Source: CAZVWW01 sp964631265 (lineage in GTDB: Bacteria > Thermotogota > Thermotogae > MWEM01). From it: DNA of 31,829 bases. The stretch lies in assembly GCA_964631265.1 (NCBI GenBank), contig CAZVWW010000016.1, positions 1 to 31,829 on the forward strand, written 5' to 3'. Under the pieces are notes generated by a model, which saw only the letters and a program-made list of their open reading frames with translations, was not told the origin of the DNA and did not search any database. The position numbers and the translations under genes are program-made. Positions 26,270 to 31,829 of the stretch are shown here, piece by piece. How positions within the stretch are numbered: position 1 is the stretch's first letter; every line of letters begins with the position of its first letter.

Positions 26270-27582
26270 TGCGAAAGTGTTTTTTTGTCATGCTGGTCTT
26301 AATGACATTAACGGTCTTTTGTCAGGATTATTCATTTTCTATCACCGGTGTAATACCGGTTAAAAAGCTTGTTCCGCCTGATGAGATATTGGGTTTTTCT
26401 GATTCGCTGCTATTCTTCCCGGAGAAAAGAAAGTCTCTGATCCAGCCGGGAAAAGAGATGGTGGATTTGCCGGCTCCGGATTATGAGGAAAAAGAGACAG
26501 GCTTTCTATATGCCGGTGAAAAGCGTAATATTGTCATTAAGATGCCGTCTTATTCACCCGCAAGGCTTTTCGGAGAAGAAGGACCCGCTTTTCATCGGGC
26601 TGAATCATTCTTTTTTGATGCTAAGACAAGAGAAAATGTTTTGTTGACTCATGACAAGCCCCTTCAAAAACCGGCCTTTGTTTTTCCGGATTTCATGCAT
26701 TCAAAAAAGGACCCGATAAGCTTTATCGCAAAGAAAAGGACTTTTTTTCTTGAAATGCCGCCTGACAGGGATATAAAAGAATTATCAATCGGGGATTCCA
26801 GGGTGAGTACCGCCCCCCTGAGTTTTGTAAACGACAAGGTAAAATCACCGGGGAATGCGGTCTTTGTTGGATACTCAACCCCCCGCAATTTTTCACTTGG
26901 CGTGAATTATGGTGACTTTGGAGTTGATATTTCAAACACGTTGAATCGCTTGTCCATCAAAAACGACCGTGGTTCAGTTCTAATGGCAATTGGACCCGGT
27001 AATATGAATCTGAAGGCCTATACCCGCGGGCATACCTTTCAGACGTATCTGGATCCGTCGGTCTTTGGTCTGAGATATACTCAGGATTCGGATCTTTTCA
27101 CTTCTGTTTCATACGGATTTGGTATCATCAACCAGCTTCCTTTTCCGATTTTAAGCTGGAATTCATTGCAGTGGGAGGTTCCGATGGAACTTGGATTTGA
27201 CAGATTATCCAGGACTTCATACGGTCCTTATGGCGTTCTGAATCTGTCCCCCCTGAAAGTCCGGTTTGGAACAGGCTATGATCTTGTGAAAGAGAGTTTT
27301 TACCTTATCGGCCGGGGGAGTTATTATTTTGAGGATCTTAACACCCTTTTAAAGGGTAAGGTTGAGTATGCCGGTGGTCTAATCTATTCTCTGGGAACTG
27401 AGTCGATTATCATCAACAGCCGGAATTTCAGCCTGCGTTTGAACGCGGGTGCCGGATACGGGAACACGTTAAACGCGATGATAGAATCAACTATGGAATT
27501 TGGAAATCTCGAAATAAGTATCGGAACAACTTATGCCAACGGAGGTTTTAGGATAAATGCCGGAACAAAATACAAATTTTAA
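26269..27582 (+). CDS. Predicted outer-membrane beta-barrel protein with N-terminal repeats
   Basis: This 437-residue protein starts with a hydrophobic signal peptide (about 1-18, cleavage near Cys18/Gln19; the sequence around Cys is a poor lipobox). About 40-175 contains four degenerate repeats of 32-36 residues, each marked by an aromatic pair followed by Lys/Thr-Arg (Arg54, Arg86, Arg121, Arg157) and, a few residues later, a Met-Pro, Gln-Pro or Lys-Pro. From about 195 the sequence alternates polar and hydrophobic residues with many Gly, Tyr and Asn, and ends G-T-K-Y-K-F. A final strand with C-terminal Phe is the usual signal for barrel insertion by BAM. I do not recognise the family. Its ATG overlaps the stop of the GGDEF gene by one base, so the two are made together. 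Confidence 0.65.
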   Translation: MRKCFFVMLVLMTLTVFCQDYSFSITGVIPVKKLVPPDEILGFSDSLLFFPEKRKSLIQPGKEMVDLPAPDYEEKETGFLYAGEKRNIVIKMPSYSPARLFGEEGPAFHRAESFFFDAKTRENVLLTHDKPLQKPAFVFPDFMHSKKDPISFIAKKRTFFLEMPPDRDIKELSIGDSRVSTAPLSFVNDKVKSPGNAVFVGYSTPRNFSLGVNYGDFGVDISNTLNRLSIKNDRGSVLMAIGPGNMNLKAYTRGHTFQTYLDPSVFGLRYTQDSDLFTSVSYGFGIINQLPFPILSWNSLQWEVPMELGFDRLSRTSYGPYGVLNLSPLKVRFGTGYDLVKESFYLIGRGSYYFEDLNTLLKGKVEYAGGLIYSLGTESIIINSRNFSLRLNAGAGYGNTLNAMIESTMEFGNLEISIGTTYANGGFRINAGTKYKF

Positions 27583-27829
27583 TGAAAAAGAGGTATTGGA
27601 ATACGACATCTATCTGAGGATGCCGGTTGAACAGGCCCATTTAGTCGGTTATCTCTCAGAAGCTGATGATCACATTATGAATATTCGTCATGCCAAAACG
27701 CCCGACAGCACTCTGAAAATCGTCGTCCCGGCCGATATGTTTGACGAGGCGATGAAGATGCTGGAACTCTTAAAGGAAGAGATCGATCTGGAAGTCGTGA
27801 GATATGAGCCGAATCCGGGACATCCTTAG
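27557..27829 (+). CDS. DUF4911 family protein
   Basis: This 90-residue protein fits the small alpha/beta DUF4911 family, whose function is unknown. The region around residues 17-45 (Y-D-I-Y-L-R-M-P then V-G-Y-L-S-E-A-D-D-H) and I-V-V-P-A-D-M-F-D-E-A-M (54-65) suggest strand-helix-strand packing of a ferredoxin-like domain. The ATG at 27557 lies inside the end of the barrel gene in another frame (26-nt overlap), with GGAGG 11 nt upstream. The gene's own end overlaps the next gene by another 26 nt. This nesting ties it to the YqeG-like and YqeH genes. The family assignment is by pattern and from memory that such genes lie near yqeG-like genes. Confidence 0.6.
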   Translation: MPEQNTNFNEKEVLEYDIYLRMPVEQAHLVGYLSEADDHIMNIRHAKTPDSTLKIVVPADMFDEAMKMLELLKEEIDLEVVRYEPNPGHP

Positions 27830-28919
27830 CCTCCCCTCTCCAAGGGAGCATTTTAAGTCCATTTACGATATTGATTTTCAGCGGTTGAAACGTCTCGGAA
27901 TGACCACACTCCTATTCGATTATGACAACACGCTTGCCCCCTGGAAGAGTCTGGACGTCGGCAATCGAACCCTGGAGCTCTTCGAAAACCTTCTTAGAAT
28001 GGGCTTTAAGGTCTGTGTCGTGACAAATGCCCCTTCGGAAAGAGGGAAGGATATCATCAGGAGGTTCAGAGGGCAGATACCGGTCTTCGGTTCAATGAGA
28101 AAACCGGGGATTAAAAAACTCAAACTGGTTCTTCGTTTTCTCGATTCAGAACCTGAAAACACAGTGCTGACAGGTGACCTCTTCTTTACGGATATCATTG
28201 CCGGGAACCGGGCCGGAATGTACACAATACTTGTCAACCCTTATACACAGTACACACAGGAGGTTAAAAACTGGATCACCCGGGCCGCTGAACGGACAAC
28301 CCGCTGGAGTTACAAATTCTATTTTTATACCATCGGATGGTTCTTTCGTCTCATATACCTGATCAGTCCCCATGAGACCTATGATCACTGGAAGGGCGTT
28401 GATTTCAGGCGTTTGAAGGATCTGGGATTTAAGAATATCATCTTTGATATGGATAACACACTCGCCCGTTGGAAGGCGCCGGATGTCGATGACGACACCG
28501 TGAAGAGATTAAAAGCGCTCATTACCATGGGATACAGGATCGTGATCATGTCCAATACACGAAAGACCGGCAGACTCTTTAAGTTAAAGCGACGGATTGG
28601 CGAGGGATTTGAAGTCTCGGGTAAGATGGGCAAACCCTTTCCCGCAAAGGCCAGGGGATTGATGAAGAGACTCAAGATGAACAACGCGGAAACACTCTTT
28701 ATCGGGGATCAACTCTTCACGGATATCCTCACCGGGAATCTCTTAAAGACCTACACCATCAAGGTGGATCCCATCGACCTGGAATACGAATTTCCGGGGA
28801 CAAAGATATTCAGAAGACTTGAGAAGTTCTTTGCAACAAAACTCAGAAAACATCCGACTGTAAAGGGACGCTCGATGAGAGTGGACAAAAACGATGAAGA
28901 CCAAAAAGAACAGGAGTAG
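27804..28919 (+). CDS. Tandem YqeG-type HAD phosphatase (two complete domains)
   Basis: YqeG-type proteins are HAD-family IIIA phosphatases of about 170 residues; this one has 371 and two copies. Domain 1 (about 12-165) opens with F-K-S-I-Y-D-I and has FDYDNT (Asp39, Asp41), V-V-T-N-A (Thr74), R-K-P-G (Lys100) and GDLFFTD (124-130). Domain 2 (about 190-345) has FDMDNT (Asp215, Asp217), I-M-S-N-T (Ser250), G-K-P (Lys277) and GDQLFTD (301-307). Both therefore keep all four HAD motifs and should be active or at least metal-binding. A hydrophobic aromatic segment (about 171-187) lies between them. In Bacillus, yqeG lies next to yqeH, as here, and is a putative phosphatase of unknown substrate. 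The start ATG overlaps the DUF4911 gene by 26 nt; yqeH follows after 6 nt. Confidence 0.88.
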   Translation: MSRIRDILSLPSPREHFKSIYDIDFQRLKRLGMTTLLFDYDNTLAPWKSLDVGNRTLELFENLLRMGFKVCVVTNAPSERGKDIIRRFRGQIPVFGSMRKPGIKKLKLVLRFLDSEPENTVLTGDLFFTDIIAGNRAGMYTILVNPYTQYTQEVKNWITRAAERTTRWSYKFYFYTIGWFFRLIYLISPHETYDHWKGVDFRRLKDLGFKNIIFDMDNTLARWKAPDVDDDTVKRLKALITMGYRIVIMSNTRKTGRLFKLKRRIGEGFEVSGKMGKPFPAKARGLMKRLKMNNAETLFIGDQLFTDILTGNLLKTYTIKVDPIDLEYEFPGTKIFRRLEKFFATKLRKHPTVKGRSMRVDKNDEDQKEQE

Positions 28920-28925
28920 ATAAGC

Positions 28926-30011
28926 TTGAAATGTTCAGGTTGCGGTATTGAATTACAATCACAGGATCCGGAAAAGATCGGCTATGTGCCGGAAAAGGCA
29001 CTTGTAGAAAGAGAAGACCCGCTCTGTCAGCGATGTTATAAGATCAAACATTACGGCAGGAATATCATGCCGGAGGTGATGCACTTTGATACATCGAGGC
29101 TAAAGGAAGTGGCCAACGAGTGTTCGGCTACGTTTATCGTTGCCGACATACTCGATGTAACCGGCACATGGTCACCCGAGTTGCGAAAATCGGCAGGCAG
29201 TCATTTTTTTGTGATACTCAACAAATTCGATCTGATCCCGAAACACATCTCAGCCGACCAGATCATCCAATGGTTCTCAAGTCTGTACAATGTCTCCCCC
29301 GAACAGGTCAAGCCCCTTAGTTGTAAAAACGGTTTTGGTGTTCAGAACCTGATCAAATTCATATCAAGCCTCGATAAAGTCTGTCTTGCAGGTGCCACAA
29401 ACGTGGGAAAATCAACAATCGTGAACAAGATCATCGATTCGGACTCCCTGACACATGTCACCTCCAGCCAGTTCTCGGGAACCACCCTGGACAGGGTGAC
29501 GCGGACGCTTGATTCCGGTACGGTTGTAATAGACACACCGGGGTTGGAACTCCCCGGTAGACTGATACAGGTACTGGACGTTTATAAACGGCATATGATC
29601 TTCAAGACCGATAGATTATCGAGAAAGACGTTCAAACCTGACCCCGGAAGAAGTGTCTTTTTCGGAGGGCTTTGCAGAATCGATGTACTGGATCATGCAA
29701 GAGAAGGTCTGCGCCCGATCTTTCAGCTTTTCTCGGGCCATAACATCGCCTATCATGAGACGAAGACAACCAGGGCAGACGACCTGTTGAAAAGAAAACT
29801 GGGAACCCTCCTGAAACCACCCTTTTCTGAGAAACGGGTCGAGGACTACAACTGGAAAACAGAAGAAATCGTTGCCCATGACGGAGAGGATATAGGCATA
29901 GGCGGACTCGGATGGATTAATATAAAAAGAGGCCCCTTAAAAGTAAAAATCTCAGTTCCCGATAATACTACCGTGGAAAAAAGAAACGCTATCTTCACAA
30001 AGGACCGCTAA
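28926..30011 (+). CDS. yqeH: YqeH, circularly permuted ribosome-assembly GTPase
   Basis: This 361-residue protein has an N-terminal zinc finger (Cys3, Cys6, Cys34, Cys37) and a GTPase whose motifs come in permuted order: G4 NKFD (99-102) and G5-like S-C-K-N-G (132-136), then G1 GATNVGKST (156-164), G2 G-T-T (185-187) and G3 DTPG (203-206). This order is diagnostic of the YqeH/YlqF/RsgA-type permuted GTPases, and the zinc finger plus C-terminal region point to YqeH, which acts in 30S subunit assembly. The start is TTG at 28926 with AGGAG upstream, giving the finger right at the N-terminus. It follows the HAD gene by 6 nt. The 3' end of the gene contains the first of two sigma-28-like promoters for flaG-fliD. 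Confidence 0.94.
   Translation: MKCSGCGIELQSQDPEKIGYVPEKALVEREDPLCQRCYKIKHYGRNIMPEVMHFDTSRLKEVANECSATFIVADILDVTGTWSPELRKSAGSHFFVILNKFDLIPKHISADQIIQWFSSLYNVSPEQVKPLSCKNGFGVQNLIKFISSLDKVCLAGATNVGKSTIVNKIIDSDSLTHVTSSQFSGTTLDRVTRTLDSGTVVIDTPGLELPGRLIQVLDVYKRHMIFKTDRLSRKTFKPDPGRSVFFGGLCRIDVLDHAREGLRPIFQLFSGHNIAYHETKTTRADDLLKRKLGTLLKPPFSEKRVEDYNWKTEEIVAHDGEDIGIGGLGWINIKRGPLKVKISVPDNTTVEKRNAIFTKDR
29938..29965 (+). promoter_or_regulatory. Sigma-28 (FliA/SigD)-like promoter P1 of flaG-fliD, inside yqeH
   Basis: TAAA at 29938-29941, a 16-bp spacer, then CCCGATAA at 29958-29965 matches the flagellar sigma consensus (TAAA-N15-GCCGATAA) apart from the first -10 base. It lies in the coding end of yqeH. 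It shares a 13-bp exact direct repeat (CCGATAATACTAC, 29959-29971) with P2, 70 bp downstream. Confidence 0.5.
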
Positions 30012-30035
30012 AGGAACTGAGGCGATTTCCGATAA
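30009..30035 (+). promoter_or_regulatory. Sigma-28 (FliA/SigD)-like promoter P2 of flaG-fliD
   Basis: TAAA at 30009-30012, a 15-bp spacer, then TCCGATAA at 30028-30035 is an almost perfect sigma-28 promoter with ideal spacing. The TAAA begins with the yqeH stop codon. Predicted start is near 30042, about 37 nt before flaG. flaG and fliD are typical late flagellar genes under this sigma factor, which supports the call. Confidence 0.75.
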
Positions 30036-30078
30036 TACTACATGAAGGAAAATTTAAGCATTCCAGGGAGGGGATCTT

Positions 30079-30462
30079 ATGGCTTATGATGTTGATGGTG
30101 TACAGTCTGTTGATCGCAGCAGGAGTCCCGAGAGCGTAACACCTCAAGAGACCACTATGCAAAACAAGACGCAGACCGATGCGCTTCAGAGAAGGAACAG
30201 CGGAGTAAAGGATTCAGGTCAGGACTCTGGGAAATCTATGGAAGAGGCCTTGACGGAATTTGAAGAGGGACTCGACAAACTAAATGACATCTATGAGGGA
30301 GACATGAAGATTGAGATCAACAAAGACGCTCATATGAAAGTCGTTAAGATTGTTGACTCCCAATCCGGTGAAGTGATGCGGGAGATTCCGCCGAAAGAGA
30401 TGGTCGAGCTTGCCAAGAACATCAACGAATTGATAGGGATGTTATTTGATAAGATGGCCTGA
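30079..30462 (+). CDS. flaG: FlaG family flagellar protein
   Basis: This 127-residue protein has a polar, disordered N-terminal half (about 1-50, rich in Ser, Gln, Asp) and a conserved FlaG domain (about 55-127). The family core is clear: M-K-I-E-I-N-K-D then K-V-V-K-I-V-D, S-G-E-V-M-R-E-I-P-P-K-E-M and a final amphipathic helix. FlaG affects flagellar filament length and is normally encoded beside fliD, as here. The ATG at 30079 has a strong GGGAGGGGA site upstream. Two sigma-28-like promoters lie directly before it. fliD follows after 39 nt. Confidence 0.92.
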   Translation: MAYDVDGVQSVDRSRSPESVTPQETTMQNKTQTDALQRRNSGVKDSGQDSGKSMEEALTEFEEGLDKLNDIYEGDMKIEINKDAHMKVVKIVDSQSGEVMREIPPKEMVELAKNINELIGMLFDKMA

Positions 30463-30501
30463 GCAAGATTGTTTAATATTGATGGTTGAGAAGGTGATAG
30501 T

Positions 30502-31764
30502 GTGTCAACCGACTATCTATCGTATCTGAGTGATTCCGCTCAGAACAGGTTTCATATGGCCGGTGCCTCCTCCGGTATCGATTTCAATTCCATGATCGAT
30601 GCAGAGATGGAGAAGGCATCAGAGCCTGTCAAGAAGCTGCAGGAAGAGCAGACTGAACTAACCAATCGGCAAACGGCGCTCCGTAACGTTTCCGATCGGC
30701 TTTCTCAGTTCAGGACGTTTGTCAATGACTGGAAACTCCAGTCCAATTTTTATAACAGCAATTCTACATCGTCCGACGAGAGTGTCCTCACAGTGGATAC
30801 GCACGGCTCCGTTCAGGATACAACGTTTGATGTAACAGTCGATCAGCTCGCCAAGAACCAGTCCTACTATTCCACCAGCTCGGTCAACACCGAGACGACC
30901 ACAAAACTCGAGAATATCGGGGGTTACGGTAACGGGATAGCCGGAGAGGGGACGCTAAACGTCAACGTGAACGGGAACAGTTATTCGGTGGATTATTACG
31001 AGGGCAACACCCTCCAGGAGATCACCGATCAGATCGAGTCGCTTGACGATAATCTCCAGGTCTATGCCGTTCAATCAAGTGACGGGATGAAGATTCACTT
31101 TTCCGGTGTCGATGCCAGCGTCAATCTCCAGGTTTCAGATACCGGAACGTTGCTGGAAACGCTTAATATGACCGAATCCTACAAGTCAGGCGGCTTCGTT
31201 CTCGGCGATCCGACTGCAACGATGGACAACTTCGGTATTAGTGACGGCGGTAATGGCGAGCTCACGATTAATGTTGACGGAACGGATCATACGCTCAGTT
31301 ATAACCCGGCAACGGATGATTTTGATTCTTGGATATCGGACATATATGCCGACGCCGGTAACGAGACCCTCCTTGAGAAAGTCAGCATATACTACGGGAC
31401 AAACGGACAGACTGGCGATGACCAGGCGATGAAGCTCTTCATCAATTCCAAGAATCCCGAGAGTGACATCAGTGTATCCGAGACCGGGGACGGGAACATG
31501 CTCGAGATGATGAGATTCAACGAGACCTACCGTTCTGCTGAGCGGGTTGCCGGTGATTCGACTAATCAACTTTCCACCTCTCTCGGATTAAGTTCCGGAG
31601 GGGACTTGACTTTCAGTCTCAGCGGAGGCGATCAGACGATTGGTTATGCCAGCACAGACACGCTTCAAGATGTGGCGGATAACATAAATGCACATGGAAC
31701 TATTAGCGGAAGCGTTTATGCTTCCGTCATTGATGACGGAACGGATATGCAGCTGGTATTATAA
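30502..31764 (+). CDS. fliD: FliD filament-cap protein, interrupted by an in-frame TAA
   Basis: FliD caps the flagellar filament and folds flagellin at the tip. The N-terminal domain is clear (A-G-A-S-S-G-I-D-F-N-S-M-I-D, residues 20-33, then a long helix to about 80). It is followed by D1-like sequence and three related flagellin-IN-type modules at about 137-225, 240-343 and 352 onward, each ending in V/L-S-[DE]-T/S-G then a leucine-rich segment. Codon 421 (31762-31764) is TAA in the middle of module 3. The same frame goes on to the window edge as A-K-D-K-D-T-T-F-E-L-S-D-S-G, which matches the ends of modules 1 and 2. The 420-residue product would lack the C-terminal coiled coil needed for assembly. 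It may be a pseudogene, a sequencing error or a read-through case. The start is GTG at 30502 after GAAGGTGA. Confidence 0.85.
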   Translation: MSTDYLSYLSDSAQNRFHMAGASSGIDFNSMIDAEMEKASEPVKKLQEEQTELTNRQTALRNVSDRLSQFRTFVNDWKLQSNFYNSNSTSSDESVLTVDTHGSVQDTTFDVTVDQLAKNQSYYSTSSVNTETTTKLENIGGYGNGIAGEGTLNVNVNGNSYSVDYYEGNTLQEITDQIESLDDNLQVYAVQSSDGMKIHFSGVDASVNLQVSDTGTLLETLNMTESYKSGGFVLGDPTATMDNFGISDGGNGELTINVDGTDHTLSYNPATDDFDSWISDIYADAGNETLLEKVSIYYGTNGQTGDDQAMKLFINSKNPESDISVSETGDGNMLEMMRFNETYRSAERVAGDSTNQLSTSLGLSSGGDLTFSLSGGDQTIGYASTDTLQDVADNINAHGTISGSVYASVIDDGTDMQLVL

Positions 31765-31829
31765 GCCAAAGATAAGGATACCACGTTTGAACTGTCAGAT
31801 TCGGGCAATCTCCTGAAGGAGATGAACTT
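31765..31829 (+). pseudogene. fliD: Continuation of fliD after the in-frame stop (cut by window edge)
   Basis: The 65 bases after the TAA stay open in the fliD frame and encode 21 further residues, including T-F-E-L-S-D-S-G-N-L-L. This resembles L-Q-V-S-D-T-G-T-L-L (about 209-218) and I-S-V-S-E-T-G-D-G-N-M-L (about 323-334) of the upstream modules. It is therefore the remainder of the same protein domain, not unrelated DNA. The rest lies outside the window. Confidence 0.7.

Noticed and set aside
31762..31764. TAA as a reassigned sense codon in this organism
   Set aside because: TAA terminates several intact genes in the window at the expected protein ends, so a genome-wide reassignment is not supported.
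1..31829. CRISPR arrays, tRNA/rRNA genes, prophage or integrase genes, defence systems
   Set aside because: No regularly spaced repeats, no cloverleaf or rRNA-like sequence and no phage-type or defence-type proteins were seen; the genes are mainly housekeeping, envelope, signalling and flagellar.

Overview
The window looks like ordinary chromosomal DNA from a diderm, flagellated bacterium of moderate GC. No phage, plasmid, integrase, transposase, CRISPR array, rRNA or tRNA gene was seen. Outer-membrane signs are a secreted protein ending in a beta-barrel-like strand with C-terminal Phe (26269-27582) and a TolC-like secreted coiled-coil protein (2068-3096). Several genes recall Firmicutes and deep-branching diderm lineages: YqeH, YqeG-type HAD, DUF4911, class II GalT and a THEP1-like NTPase. 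I cannot assign a phylum; a poorly sampled diderm lineage is a guess.

Left half, all minus strand. A divergent promoter region at 16788-17020 drives DUF4258 protein - secreted lipase-like protein - galT - sensor histidine kinase (16787 down to 9635). A second promoter (9616-9624) precedes frr - uppS - cdsA - alaS - THEP1-like NTPase (9514 to 4207), which joins translation to envelope lipid synthesis. A third (4206-4214) precedes asparaginase - TolC-like protein - holA - small membrane protein (4119 to 646). A fourth (602-610) precedes a small lipoprotein (541 to 98). The far left edge holds two adjacent palindromes.

Right half, all plus strand. Metallophosphoesterase - polA (17021-21039) is followed by ftcD. 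Next comes a 1399-residue signalling protein (pseudokinase, AAA ATPase, helical repeats, GAF-like, GGDEF) that overlaps a secreted beta-barrel gene by 1 nt. Then come DUF4911 - tandem YqeG-type HAD - yqeH, and a flagellar pair flaG - fliD preceded by two sigma-28-like promoters 70 bp apart.

Points most worth a second look: an in-frame TAA in fliD (31762-31764) after which recognisable FliD sequence continues; the pseudokinase/GGDEF protein coupled to a repeat-bearing outer-membrane protein; a protein with two complete YqeG-type HAD domains; tandem sigma-28-like promoters; and a perfect 11-bp stem at the predicted +1 of the metallophosphoesterase-polA transcript. Extended -10 elements (TGnTATAAT) without clear -35 boxes recur at all five vegetative-type promoters recognised. 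TTG or GTG starts are frequent (holA, polA, yqeH, the phosphoesterase, the signalling protein, fliD).
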